NCBI GenBank assembly: GCA_964591085.1
Contig: CAZPXH010000002.1
Span: 62,001 to 126,000, forward strand
Origin: CAZPXH01 sp964591085
Lineage (GTDB): Bacteria > Spirochaetota > Spirochaetia > DSM-27196 > CAZPXH01
Direction of reading: 5' to 3'
DNA: 64,000 nucleotides
Position 1 is the first letter of the stretch. Each line of letters opens with the position of its first letter. Below the pieces are notes generated by a model. The model was not told where the DNA came from and made no database searches. It worked only from the letters and a program-made list of their open reading frames with translations. Positions 22,698 through 31,563 of this stretch are shown here, piece after piece. A program made the position numbers and the translations under genes.

Positions 22698-24238
22698 GCG
22701 ATACCGGCCCGCAGAATGCCTGCCCGATCTGCGTTTCCAACATCACTAAGTCCTTTGGCGCAACTCGCGCTCTGGACGATGTTTCCGTGGAGTTCCGACC
22801 CGGAGAAATCCTGGCGATGGTCGGGGCAAACGGTGCCGGGAAGTCCACGCTGATCAAGGTCATCTGCGGTTACCACACGGACTACGAAGGAACCATCCAT
22901 GTTGATGGTGAGGCCGTGCACTTCAACGACCCCACAGATGCCTACCAGGCCGGAATTGCCACCGTGCACCAGATCATTGATCAGGGCGTTGTGCAGTCCA
23001 TGACGGTCTATGAAAACCTCACCCTCGCTGAGCTGCTCCGGCCCGGAGAGTCCCTGTTCTATGACAAGGACCAGCTCCGAACCCGGGCGCGGGAGATTGC
23101 TGCGCTGATGGACCTCCACGTCGACCTGGAGGTAAATGTGGAAGACCTACCGCAGTCTGAGCGGCAGATGATTGCCATTGCGCGCGCCCTCTCCACCAGG
23201 CCCAAGCTCCTGATCCTGGACGAGCCGACATCCTCCCTGTCCGAACCCGAGGCCGAGCGGCTCTTTGCGCTGCTCCGCCGCCTGCGGGACCAGGGAGTAT
23301 CCATAGTCTACGTTTCCCATCGTCTCCACGAGATCAGCAAACTCGCAGACCGTGTGGTGGTGATTCGGGACGGAAAGCTTGCCGCTACGCTCGTTGCTCC
23401 CTTTGCGGTCAGGGAGATGGTGGTTGCGATGGTCGGTGAGATCCCCAAGCACGCGGACCGCAGTGGCCAGATCGGCGCGGAAGCGGGTGAACCCCAGCTT
23501 GAGCTCCGGGACCTGGTGGTGGCAGAAGGTGATCCTCCGATCAACCTTCAAGTGAAGCGAGGGGAAATCATCGGCTTGACGGGGCTCATTGGCGCGGGCA
23601 AGACAGAGCTCGCGCAGGTCCTCTTTGGTATCAACCAGCCGGCGTCCGGCAGCATGGTCCTGGGCGGCAAGCCCTACGCGCCTCGGGACGTGTACCAGGC
23701 AATCCGCCGCGGAGTGTTCTACGTTCCGGAGGATCGGTCTCGCAATGCCATTGTTCCGCTGTTTGGGGTGCGCCAGAACATGACCCTGCCGTTCCTCCAC
23801 GTCTTCCAGCGAATGGGGCTGATGAACGTGAAGCAGGAGCAGGACCGTGTTCGCCGGATGATCGCGTCCATGGGGATCAAGTGTGATGGCGAGGAAGCAG
23901 AAATCCAGAGTCTGTCCGGGGGCAATCAGCAGAAGGTTGTTGTCGCGCGCTGGCTCCTGGAGAAGTACGATGTGGTGATCCTTGACGAGCCCTTCCAGGG
24001 AGTGGATATCCGGTCCCGCCACGACATCGGCGAGTATCTCCGACAGTCTATTGGAGAGAAATCCGCCGTAGTCATCGCGAATGACCTGGATGAGATCATT
24101 GAGATTGCTGACCGCGTTGTGGTCATGAACGCCGGCGCGATAGTCGGCCAACAGAAGATTGAAGACCTGAATCGGGACGCGCTGCTGCATCTGGTCAGCC
24201 AGGAACGGCAGGAACCTGTGGAGGAGCAAGCTGTATGA
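22694..24238 (+). CDS. ribose-type sugar ABC transporter ATPase (RbsA-like)
   Basis: 514 aa with two fused nucleotide-binding domains. The first has Walker A GANGAGKST and a degenerate signature (LPQSERQM); the second has GLIGAGKTEL and LSGGNQQKVVVARWL. Walker B is LLILDEPTSSL in the first and VVILDEPFQGVD in the second. This is the standard CUT2 sugar-importer ATPase. It overlaps the genes on both sides by 4 nt. Confidence 0.95.
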   Translation: MSDTGPQNACPICVSNITKSFGATRALDDVSVEFRPGEILAMVGANGAGKSTLIKVICGYHTDYEGTIHVDGEAVHFNDPTDAYQAGIATVHQIIDQGVVQSMTVYENLTLAELLRPGESLFYDKDQLRTRAREIAALMDLHVDLEVNVEDLPQSERQMIAIARALSTRPKLLILDEPTSSLSEPEAERLFALLRRLRDQGVSIVYVSHRLHEISKLADRVVVIRDGKLAATLVAPFAVREMVVAMVGEIPKHADRSGQIGAEAGEPQLELRDLVVAEGDPPINLQVKRGEIIGLTGLIGAGKTELAQVLFGINQPASGSMVLGGKPYAPRDVYQAIRRGVFYVPEDRSRNAIVPLFGVRQNMTLPFLHVFQRMGLMNVKQEQDRVRRMIASMGIKCDGEEAEIQSLSGGNQQKVVVARWLLEKYDVVILDEPFQGVDIRSRHDIGEYLRQSIGEKSAVVIANDLDEIIEIADRVVVMNAGAIVGQQKIEDLNRDALLHLVSQERQEPVEEQAV

Positions 24239-25278
24239 GTGCAACCGCAAGCACCCCGGATACCGGTAACCTGGAGGAGGTCCGGACTGTAGACCGCGCC
24301 GAGCGCATCAAGCGATTTGCTATCCGGTGGGGCTTTCTCATCGTCATGGCCTTGCTGCTGCTGTACTTCGGCTTGCGCAATCCGGTGTTCTGGAGACCCG
24401 CAAACCTGTTTTCCATCCTTCTGGGCTCAACCGTCTACGGCATCCTGGCGCTGGGCGTGACATTCCCCCTTGTCATTGACGGGCTGGACCTGTCCATCGG
24501 AGCGGTTGCGGCGCTTTCGGTGATGATATCCGCCTACATGATGGTGGTCCTTGAGATCAACGGTGTTGTCACCATTATCACCTGCCTGTTGCTCGGCGCC
24601 TTCATCGGGCTGATTAACGGGCTGTTGATTGTGCGCGTGAAGATCCCGGATCTCCTGGCAACGCTTGGGATGATGTTCCTGGTCCAGGGATTCCAGCTCA
24701 TTCCTTCCGGCGGTCGGTCTATTGGGCGTGGCGCGGTGCTTGAGGGCGGCGTGACCGCGCGCGGACAGTTTGCTGACTACTTCCTCTTCCTTGGCCAGGG
24801 CCGCATATTCGGGATTGTTCCGATGGCGGTGGCAATCATGGTTGTGGTGGCCATACTGGTGTTCGTGGTGTTGTCCCTCACCCGCTGGGGACGGGTCTTT
24901 TACGCCATCGGGAGCAATGCGGAGGCCGCCCGCCTGGTTGGTGCCAAGGTGGACACCTACCGGATCATGGCCTACGTGAGCTCCGGGACGATTGCGGCGC
25001 TCGGCGGCATTGTCCTTGCAGCACGGATTGGCCGCGGAGACGTTCAGTCCGGCGGTACCTTGCTGCTGGATGCGGTGGGCTCCGCGCTGATTGGCTTTGC
25101 CGTACTCGGCGTCCGCAGGCCAAACCCGTTTGGAACCATTGTTGGTGCCATCTTCATTGGTATGCTTTTGAACGGACTGTCTATGATGAGCATGCCCTAT
25201 TACGTTCAGGACTTTGTCAAGGGAGCGGTGCTCGTCGCGGCCCTTGCGTTTACCTTCGGATTGTCAAAGAGCAGGTAG
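24235..25278 (+). CDS. ribose-type sugar ABC transporter permease (RbsC-like)
   Basis: 347 aa polytopic membrane protein with about eight to ten hydrophobic helices. FPLVIDGLDLSIGAVAAL and the EAA-like YAIGSNAEAARLVGAKVDTYR are typical of RbsC/AraH permeases. A single permease gene implies a homodimer. It ends the operon and is followed by a GC hairpin. With the ATPase and binding protein it completes the importer for the microcompartment substrate. Confidence 0.94.
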   Translation: MSATASTPDTGNLEEVRTVDRAERIKRFAIRWGFLIVMALLLLYFGLRNPVFWRPANLFSILLGSTVYGILALGVTFPLVIDGLDLSIGAVAALSVMISAYMMVVLEINGVVTIITCLLLGAFIGLINGLLIVRVKIPDLLATLGMMFLVQGFQLIPSGGRSIGRGAVLEGGVTARGQFADYFLFLGQGRIFGIVPMAVAIMVVVAILVFVVLSLTRWGRVFYAIGSNAEAARLVGAKVDTYRIMAYVSSGTIAALGGIVLAARIGRGDVQSGGTLLLDAVGSALIGFAVLGVRRPNPFGTIVGAIFIGMLLNGLSMMSMPYYVQDFVKGAVLVAALAFTFGLSKSR

Positions 25279-25284
25279 CAGCAA

Positions 25285-25313
25285 GCCCTGGGAGCGGGTC
25301 GGGACCCAGGGGC
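25285..25313 (+). terminator. GC-rich hairpin after the transporter operon
   Basis: GCCCTGGG (25285-25292) pairs with CCCAGGGGC (25305-25313) with one bulged base and a 12-nt loop. There is no T-run. It lies between two convergent genes and may serve as a weak terminator. Confidence 0.4.
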
Positions 25314-25355
25314 AAGCGGAGGCTCTGATGCGGCCTCGCTACCCCCGGTTTGGGA

Positions 25356-26003
25356 TCAGTTCATCATTGAATCGAGGTCAATGTCGTCACCAAGGGCCCG
25401 GCGGAGTGCCTCACGGCCCTTCTGACGCTCCAACGCCTCATTAAGGTTTTCCCGGATGCATTCAAAGCGTTCCAGGGCTCTGCGGCTGTCCAGGCATCGT
25501 TGCTTTTCTCTGGCCGGCAGGATGTCTGATCCGGCAAGGACAAAACTCAGCGCACGCGGCGGGAGGCGAAGGAGCTGTTCCTCGTTAATCTCTCTGCCAG
25601 ACTGTCGCGCGAGTGTCATCAGATCCTCAATTGCCATTCGCGCTGCATCGTCCAGTCCATCGTCTGAGTCCGTGCTCTCATCCTCAAAGTAATCAACCGT
25701 TCCGCGGAGCAGGGGCTCGCTGTCGTCGAGGTCACTGATGGTGAAACGCCGCTCCCCAATGGTGAGGATGTCCGATCTCCCGTCTTCGTAATTCCGGAGC
25801 ACGGTCTGAATGCGCGCGGTGCAGCCGCTGTGTTCCATGGATCGGGAACTGGCAAAGACCACACCAAAGGGAACGGAGTCCTCCAGGCACTCCTGCACCA
25901 TCTCCCGGTACCGCTCCTCAAATATGTGCAGGGGAAGCACCGTCCCCGGAAGAAGGACCACCGCCAGCGGGAAAATCGCGATCTGGTCTGGACTGTCCGC
26001 CAT
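25356..26003 (-). CDS. LON substrate-binding (N-terminal) domain protein
   Basis: 215 aa from ATG 26003. It begins IAIFPLAVVLLPGTVLPLHIFEERYR, the beta-rich LON/PUA-like domain found at the start of Lon and in stand-alone proteins. There is no ATPase or protease domain. An acidic stretch (ESTDSDDGLDD) links it to a helical C-terminus. Function of such stand-alone proteins is not established; a substrate-recognition or regulatory role is only suggested by the fold. The true Lon protease is at 54328. Confidence 0.82.
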   Translation of the reverse strand: MADSPDQIAIFPLAVVLLPGTVLPLHIFEERYREMVQECLEDSVPFGVVFASSRSMEHSGCTARIQTVLRNYEDGRSDILTIGERRFTISDLDDSEPLLRGTVDYFEDESTDSDDGLDDAARMAIEDLMTLARQSGREINEEQLLRLPPRALSFVLAGSDILPAREKQRCLDSRRALERFECIRENLNEALERQKGREALRRALGDDIDLDSMMN

Positions 26004-26041
26004 ACACTGAAGATACGGATGCGCAGCTTCACTGGCCACAG

Positions 26042-26467
26042 ATGCCGTTGAAGGCGTATTCTTCAAATGTGGCAGAAGCGTCCGAAGACAGCGTGCGCGA
26101 TCGCCGCGAGTGGGAAGCGGCCATTGCGCGGAATAATATCGAGTGGATGGCGGCTGAGCTCCGCTCCGGTCGCGAGTACCGTGAAGTTGCAAACGAGCTC
26201 AGCACCCGCACCGGCTTGGACGAACTCACGGCCTACCGGTGGATCTTTTACCTCGGCGAGCGATACCTGAATGACATCAAGCGTATGGGGCGCATCGGGC
26301 TTGTACTGATGTGGATAGGCGCGGGTCTATCCATCATCACCGGAGTATCCTTTCTGGTGGGAACCGGGAGTGTGGGCGGGCTGATTGCCGGACTGGCTGT
26401 TGTTGGGATCGGCGGGGCAATAGTCGGGATTCGCACCCGGGTAATTCAGCCTCGGTTGGAGCTCTAA
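26042..26467 (+). CDS. small inner-membrane protein, unknown
   Basis: 141 aa. Residues 1-85 are soluble and charged, with a helical region (EYREVANELSTRTGLDELTAYRW) resembling a small HTH-like or tetratricopeptide-like bundle. Two hydrophobic helices follow at ~86-104 and ~108-130, the second very glycine-rich (GLIAGLAVVGIGGAIVGI). I do not recognise the family. It is divergent from the LON-domain gene, with 38 bp between the two starts. Confidence 0.65.
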   Translation: MPLKAYSSNVAEASEDSVRDRREWEAAIARNNIEWMAAELRSGREYREVANELSTRTGLDELTAYRWIFYLGERYLNDIKRMGRIGLVLMWIGAGLSIITGVSFLVGTGSVGGLIAGLAVVGIGGAIVGIRTRVIQPRLEL

Positions 26468-26567
26468 CCCATGCCGGGGTTCAACGCTGTTCTCGTTATT
26501 CCTTCATTCATGGTTCCGGCTATCGGTGGCGAAAGCACGCAGCAGGACCCTCGGCAGGAGTAGTCAA

Positions 26568-27395
26568 TCAAGTCATTACTCTCCGCAGCCCACTGTCCCA
26601 TGCTCGGTCGGGCAGGAGCCGGCGGACAATCGAAACGATTTTTGCGTCTCTCCCCGCAAAGTAGCGGGAACGCGGCCGGCGCGCGGTGAGCGCGCGAAGG
26701 ATCACGCTGCCAACCAGGTCCGCGCTGGATGCCCGATCTCGGGAGGGAGACCTGATGGTTGCCATTCGCTGGTAGGCTTCCGGTAGCTCGGAGATTTCCC
26801 GCCCGTTGAGAAGCTTCTCACCCTCCCGGCGTGCGGTGTCACTGAAGTCCGTGGCGATGGCGCCTGGCTGGATGCTCACAGTGAAGATCCCCGCGTGCGA
26901 GAGTTCCACCCGCAGAGCGTCATTCAATGATTCCATGGCATACTTGGAGCTGCTGTACGCAGACAGAAGCGGTGGGGTGATACACCCTACAATGCTGGAA
27001 ACGTTGATGATCCTCGCCCCTGGGCCGTAGAGCCGGAGGAGTGGCAGCGTCGCCTGAATGAGCCGGATTGCACCAAGGTAGTTTGTCTCAAACTGCCTCC
27101 GGTACTCGGACACCGGCAGAAGCTCCACCGGTCCCGGGATGGCAAAGCCGGCGTTGTTGATGACTGCCCGAAACGACAGTCCGGATTCCCGAATTGACCT
27201 GACAGCATCCTCCGCATCCTGATCCCGTGTTACATCCAGGCGAATTGGTTGAACATGGTCACCCAGGGCGGCGAGCGCCTCCCGGTCCGCGTCCTTCCGG
27301 TATCCGGCGAATACCCGGTAGCCGGAATCTGCAAGAATCTCCGTTGCGGCACGGCCGATACCCCGGCTGGCACCGCTGATCAGCACTGCTTCCAT
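26568..27395 (-). CDS. short-chain dehydrogenase/reductase
   Basis: 275 aa from ATG 27395. Classical SDR: cofactor motif GASRGIGRA, NNAG at INNAGFAIPG, catalytic Ser in NVSSIVG and YSSSKYAM giving the YxxxK pair, then QPGAIATDF. The arginine-containing GYRKD after strand 2 favours NADP(H). The substrate is unknown. The 102-bp gap from 26467 to the 3' end of this gene shows nothing clear. Confidence 0.88.
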   Translation of the reverse strand: MEAVLISGASRGIGRAATEILADSGYRVFAGYRKDADREALAALGDHVQPIRLDVTRDQDAEDAVRSIRESGLSFRAVINNAGFAIPGPVELLPVSEYRRQFETNYLGAIRLIQATLPLLRLYGPGARIINVSSIVGCITPPLLSAYSSSKYAMESLNDALRVELSHAGIFTVSIQPGAIATDFSDTARREGEKLLNGREISELPEAYQRMATIRSPSRDRASSADLVGSVILRALTARRPRSRYFAGRDAKIVSIVRRLLPDRAWDSGLRRVMT

Positions 27396-27516
27396 GCTGC
27401 CTAAAGTCCCGCCCCGGCAGGCCTGGGGGCAAGTGCGAAGCGCCCGGGTTACACCGCACCTTGGACCAAGACTCCCGGGACAAGCGGCGTTGAACCGGTA
27501 ACACCTACGGGAGTGT

Positions 27517-28653
27517 ATGGACATACAGCTTAGCATGCGAAACTTCCTCAGAAACTTCAGCGCACTTGGTGCATCAATCCTCCTGCTTGCATCGTGCTCC
27601 AGCATTCCGGCGATTCCCGAGCCAGCCGGCACGGACCTTCCTTGGCTCGCCATTGTGGAGCAGGCCAGGTTCGCGCAGAACGCTCACAATGTGCAGAGCT
27701 GGCGACTCCGCCTGGAGCCAGACGGGAGCGTAACCGGTGGGCTGAATCCGGCACGACTTCTTCCGGAGACAGACCCGATATCCCGACAGCTCGTATTGAG
27801 TCTTGGCAACTTCACTGAGGCGGCCCGCCGCGCTGCTGCCAGCATCGGTTACCGATTGGATGCCGAGTGGATTGCACCGGAGCTGTGGTCGGCTTCTCAC
27901 AGCCCCGGGGCAGACCTGTTTCGGTGGACTCTGCAGGAGCAGCCTCCGGTCTCCAACCAGATCCTTGACGGGCTCACGGCTGCCACCGCGAAGTACTTGC
28001 TTGACCCGGTAACCTTGCCAGATGTCCAGGCGCGAGACCTGGAGCAGCAATACACGGAAGCCGGATTGCGCGTCTTTGTAGAGCAGGAGACGCAGCGGGT
28101 CCGTGAGAGTGCCGAGCTTGCCATTGCTGCCTTTGCGGTGGAGATGCGTCATGAGCCTACACGCATGGAGTCCTATCACCTGACCCGCCTGGGGCGACGG
28201 GCTCGCCGCGATCATCCCTGGGGCCTCAGTCTTGGGGCAAGCTTTGGACGGTTCGCGTTCCGGTTTATTGACCCGGTTACCGCAGCCTTCCCGCAGGACC
28301 CGGAGGAGTTCGCGGACTCGGGAATCGATCTGTTCAACCGGACTGTGGCTCCAACTTCCAGTCTGGTGGTCATTACCACGGACGCAAACGATCCGGAGAC
28401 CTGGTTTTCCGCCGGACAGACGCTGCAGTCCGTGTGGATGGAGGTGCGCAGCGCGGGACTGGAACTGCTTCCGCTCTCTCAAGGCCTCCAGGAATACCGT
28501 GAGGTCGCCGAACTCTACGAGCGGTTTCATGAGCTCTGGGCACCCGATGGTCACACCGTACAGATGCTCATGATGCTCGGACGGCCACGGGGCCGGGCAA
28601 CGCCTTCTCCGCGGATTCCGGCCACCGAGCTGCTTGGTCTTCATGACAACTAA
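27517..28653 (+). CDS. nitroreductase-family (Acg-like) lipoprotein
   Basis: 378 aa. The N-terminus is a lipoprotein signal: hydrophobic ASILLLASC with the lipobox cysteine, then SSIPAIPEPAG. The mature protein starts with FAQNAHNVQSWRLRLEPDG, the flavin-binding start of Acg-type nitroreductase relatives (normally a-P-S-x-H-N-x-Q-P-W). Weaker similarity continues through AARRAAASIGY and LQSVWMEVRSAGLELLPLSQGLQE, as in that family. These flavoproteins are usually cytosolic, so a lipid-anchored form outside the cytoplasmic membrane is unusual. GGGAG precedes ATG 27517, at a short 3-nt spacing. Confidence 0.7.
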   Translation: MDIQLSMRNFLRNFSALGASILLLASCSSIPAIPEPAGTDLPWLAIVEQARFAQNAHNVQSWRLRLEPDGSVTGGLNPARLLPETDPISRQLVLSLGNFTEAARRAAASIGYRLDAEWIAPELWSASHSPGADLFRWTLQEQPPVSNQILDGLTAATAKYLLDPVTLPDVQARDLEQQYTEAGLRVFVEQETQRVRESAELAIAAFAVEMRHEPTRMESYHLTRLGRRARRDHPWGLSLGASFGRFAFRFIDPVTAAFPQDPEEFADSGIDLFNRTVAPTSSLVVITTDANDPETWFSAGQTLQSVWMEVRSAGLELLPLSQGLQEYREVAELYERFHELWAPDGHTVQMLMMLGRPRGRATPSPRIPATELLGLHDN

Positions 28654-28695
28654 ACCAGTCTGAAGCAGAAGCGCCATCCGGGGGGTGTTTGGCTT

Positions 28696-29976
28696 GTGAA
28701 CTACCTCCGTATTGGTCGCTTCGTCTTTCTCTTCGTGATTCTGGTTCTTGCAGTGGGGGCCTGTGACAGCCTTGTGTTTCCGGAACGTAGTCCAGAGCCG
28801 GTGCAAGACTGGACCCTGGGCGTCTACGGCCCGGATGCAGTGCCAACGGAAGACCGGCTGCTGCAGGCAGGCGCAAGCGTGGACGCTGAGGGTCCCGATG
28901 GGTCCCTGGGTATCCTGGTGCTGGATTCGGCCGGCCTGTGGGAGATTTCCGTGGAACCGGGTGCACACGCTCCTCGCTCGCTTTCGCCGGCCTCCGCAGA
29001 ACTCGCGGCGCTGCTGGACCCAGAGACTGCCAGCAACGGAGGGGACTCAACGCCCGTGTCCGTTGCCATCAACCACGCGGACCCCAGCTTGCTGCGGGCC
29101 TTTATGGCGGAGCTGAATTTACGGGCCGCTGGTGGACCTGTAGCCCTGCAGCTTACCGGCAGTGGGAGCGGATACCGGCAGGACAGTGTAGGCGCGGCTG
29201 TCAGCTCGGACCATGGACAGCGCGAGCAGTCCATCATCCGCTCCTCCGGCGGGGAGGGACTGCGTGTGGAAGCCGTTGGCGCCGCGCTTCAGGGTTCCGG
29301 GCTGGCACTGCTGGTGCTTGATGCCCCCCGCACCGCAGCAATTGAGATTGGCCTGGAGCTTTCCGCCACCGCAGAGCTCATTCTTGCCGCGCCGGATGAC
29401 CCCGGAGTTGAGGCCTGGGATGCGCGGGCCCTCCTCGGGGCCCTCTCACAGGGCTTGGAGCCCCAGGAGACCGAGCTTGGCAGCGCGGACCCGCCCCCGG
29501 TGGCGATTGTCGCTGACGCCTTGGAGGCTGTTCACGCGGCCTTTGATGTGCTTTGCCGGGAGGCGGTGAGACACCTCAGTACAGAGCCCGACCAGGTTGC
29601 CGCAATCCGGGATGCGCTCTTTGCCGGAGCAGTACCGGATGCCTGGACAACTCCGGGGGACCTCAGTCTGGACCTCGGCTCCCTGGTGAGCTATCTCGGG
29701 GAAGCCGTTCCCACGCTCCGGGATGAGGTCCATGCAGTCCAGGATGCGCTCAACCGCGCGCTTCTGCCGGCCCCTTGGTCCGAAACGGACCGCGTGCAGT
29801 TTGGAGTGCACTTTGTTCCACTTTCCGCTCTCGGCGCCCCTGTGAGACACCGGGATGAGTACTTCGCTGACGCGGCGGACATGATGCCCTGCCGATTTGT
29901 AAGGGAGTCAGCCTGGGCACCCAGGCATGGGGGGAGTCAGCGAGGCCTTTTGAATGTGTTGTGGTACGCGGATTGA
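28696..29976 (+). CDS. predicted lipoprotein of unknown function
   Basis: 426 aa from GTG 28696. Signal peptide with lipobox: FVFLFVILVLAVGAC. The rest is rich in Ala, Leu, Gly, Asp and Glu, with no motif I can name. LALLVLDAPRTAAIEIGLEL and DALEAVHAAFDVLCREAVRH suggest an alpha/beta fold. It follows the Acg-like lipoprotein gene by 42 nt in the same direction and may be co-transcribed. A caspase-like/clostripain-type peptidase was considered because of SLGILVLDSAGLWE, but no His/Cys dyad is evident. Confidence 0.65.
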   Translation: MNYLRIGRFVFLFVILVLAVGACDSLVFPERSPEPVQDWTLGVYGPDAVPTEDRLLQAGASVDAEGPDGSLGILVLDSAGLWEISVEPGAHAPRSLSPASAELAALLDPETASNGGDSTPVSVAINHADPSLLRAFMAELNLRAAGGPVALQLTGSGSGYRQDSVGAAVSSDHGQREQSIIRSSGGEGLRVEAVGAALQGSGLALLVLDAPRTAAIEIGLELSATAELILAAPDDPGVEAWDARALLGALSQGLEPQETELGSADPPPVAIVADALEAVHAAFDVLCREAVRHLSTEPDQVAAIRDALFAGAVPDAWTTPGDLSLDLGSLVSYLGEAVPTLRDEVHAVQDALNRALLPAPWSETDRVQFGVHFVPLSALGAPVRHRDEYFADAADMMPCRFVRESAWAPRHGGSQRGLLNVLWYAD

Positions 29977-30013
29977 CGGGCTTTGGCGGGCGGTACAGGC
30001 CTTGACCGCCGGG

Positions 30014-30505
30014 CTAGTCGTGATCGTGATGATGGCCGTCCGGGCCGTGCACATGCCCGTGCTCCAGTTCTTCCGGCTGGGCGTTCCGAATCTCCAGAAT
30101 CTTTACGTCAAAGGTCAGGACCTGGTCTGCCAGCGGGTGGTTCCCGTCCAGTGTCACGGTATCGTCCTCAATTTCCACAAGCCGAACGATGGAGTGAGCG
30201 CCCGACGGATCCTTCACGGCAAACTCTGTTTCCAGTTCAAGCGCATCGTCCGGAATGCGCTCCTTGGGTACCATCATGACCAGCGCTTCATCCCGGACTC
30301 CATAGGCTTCCTCAGGCTGCAGCGTCACTGCAACATGTGCGCCAACCTCCTTGCCCTCCAGTTCTGCTTCCAACCCGGAAACGATGTTCTCGTGTCCGTG
30401 GAGGTAGGGGAACGGGCCGGTGTCCTTGGAAGAGTCCAGAACTGAGCCGTCTTCTGCGGTGAGGGTGTACTCGATTGTCACCACCCGATCTGCGCTTGCT
30501 GTCAT
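30014..30505 (-). CDS. FKBP-type peptidyl-prolyl isomerase, SlyD-like
   Basis: 163 aa. VTIEYTLTAEDGSVLDSS and GPFPYLHGHENIVSGLEAEL GKEVG-type sequence mark the FKBP core with the inserted IF chaperone domain (VTLQPEEAYGVRDEALV onward). LDGNHPLADQVLTFDVKIL is the conserved C-terminal FKBP piece. The tail HGHVHGPDGHHHDHD is a metal-binding His-rich extension, as in SlyD. It probably acts as a cytosolic folding helper with Ni/Zn binding. It lies 9 nt downstream of the hydrolase gene. Confidence 0.92.
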   Translation of the reverse strand: MTASADRVVTIEYTLTAEDGSVLDSSKDTGPFPYLHGHENIVSGLEAELEGKEVGAHVAVTLQPEEAYGVRDEALVMMVPKERIPDDALELETEFAVKDPSGAHSIVRLVEIEDDTVTLDGNHPLADQVLTFDVKILEIRNAQPEELEHGHVHGPDGHHHDHD

Positions 30506-30514
30506 ACCATCAGC

Positions 30515-31456
30515 CTAACCGGAATGAATTCGGCTGAGTACCCATCCCAGCAGATCCCGGATCACTTCCGCCCGCTGTGGTTCATTGAAAACCTCGTGAT
30601 ACAGTTCCGGGTACTCGCGGAGTTCCACCTGCCCGGAGGCAGACATACGGTGTGCAAGGTCCCGGGTGACCTCAGGCGAGGCGATGCCGTCCTGACCGGG
30701 GACCAGGAAGAGCACCGGGACATCGGCCGCGGTCTCCCCGTACAGGCACCATGTCTGGGCCGTTCGAATGGACTGGTAGGCCCTGGCGGAAATCATCCCG
30801 TGGACAAGGCCGTCCTGGCGGTATGCGCTTACCACCCCCGGATCGTGACTCAGGAGGTCTGGATCCAGCCCCGTGGCCAGGGTCAGAGCAGGTGTCAGCC
30901 GGGACAGCATCCGGGAAGCAGCAGTTTTCCAGCGGGCCGGCTGGAAGGCTAGGCCGAGGAAGGGCGCAGAGAGCACCAGACCGCGCGGACCTGCCGCAAT
31001 CCGCGACATCGCGTGCTGGACATCTTCGGTGAGCACAGAGTCCGGCGCAGACGGCGCTGCGGGAGTCCCGGCCGCGGCGAGTTCGGCGTGGTGCGCAATC
31101 TCCGAATGGCAGAGCGTCCAGGACAGTGCAATCAGGCCTCCAAGCGAATGCCCACCGACAAACAGCGGTACTCCGCTCTCCTGTGCCTGGGCGGCGGCCC
31201 GGTCAACGGCCACCGTGAAGTCCAGGAGGTAATCGGCAAAGTGCATGATGTGGCCGCGGATTCCTTCACTCTCTCCGTGACCCCGCAGGTCCACCATGTG
31301 AAGTGCAATGCCGTCATGCCCCAGATCCTCGGCAAGCAGTGAGTATCTGCCGAGGTGTTCGCCTGCGCCGTGGGAGAATGCAAAGACCGCCCGGACCGGG
31401 CCTTGCGGCTGCCAGTGCATGGTACGCAACTGGGTACCCATCCTGCTGGAGGACAT
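30515..31456 (-). CDS. alpha/beta hydrolase, monoacylglycerol lipase-like
   Basis: 313 aa if it starts at ATG 31456; ATG 31439 or an upstream GTG are other options, and none has a strong ribosome site. VFAFSHGAGEHLGRYSLLAE, MVDLRGHGESEG and nucleophile-elbow GGHSLGG give the Ser; FLVPGQDGIASP carries the Asp and YPELYHEVFNE the His. This pattern matches monoacylglycerol lipase / lysophospholipase relatives. The frame is open to 31546, but that extension would read through the degP terminator and so is not coding. Confidence 0.85.
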   Translation of the reverse strand: MSSSRMGTQLRTMHWQPQGPVRAVFAFSHGAGEHLGRYSLLAEDLGHDGIALHMVDLRGHGESEGIRGHIMHFADYLLDFTVAVDRAAAQAQESGVPLFVGGHSLGGLIALSWTLCHSEIAHHAELAAAGTPAAPSAPDSVLTEDVQHAMSRIAAGPRGLVLSAPFLGLAFQPARWKTAASRMLSRLTPALTLATGLDPDLLSHDPGVVSAYRQDGLVHGMISARAYQSIRTAQTWCLYGETAADVPVLFLVPGQDGIASPEVTRDLAHRMSASGQVELREYPELYHEVFNEPQRAEVIRDLLGWVLSRIHSG

Positions 31457-31508
31457 GGAGTCGATTCTTGAAGCCACGCGGCATACTACCACTTCCGGTG
31501 GTACCACG

Positions 31509-31541
31509 AAAAACAAAAAGCGCCGGATCAGGGTCCGGCGC
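31509..31541 (-). terminator. Rho-independent terminator of degP
   Basis: On the minus strand GCGCCGGA pairs with TCCGGCGC (31520-31541, 6-nt loop) and is followed by TTTTTGTTTTT (31509-31519). A textbook terminator 22 nt after the degP stop codon. Confidence 0.92.
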
Positions 31542-31563
31542 AGCAACTATTGGGCGCAGGAGC

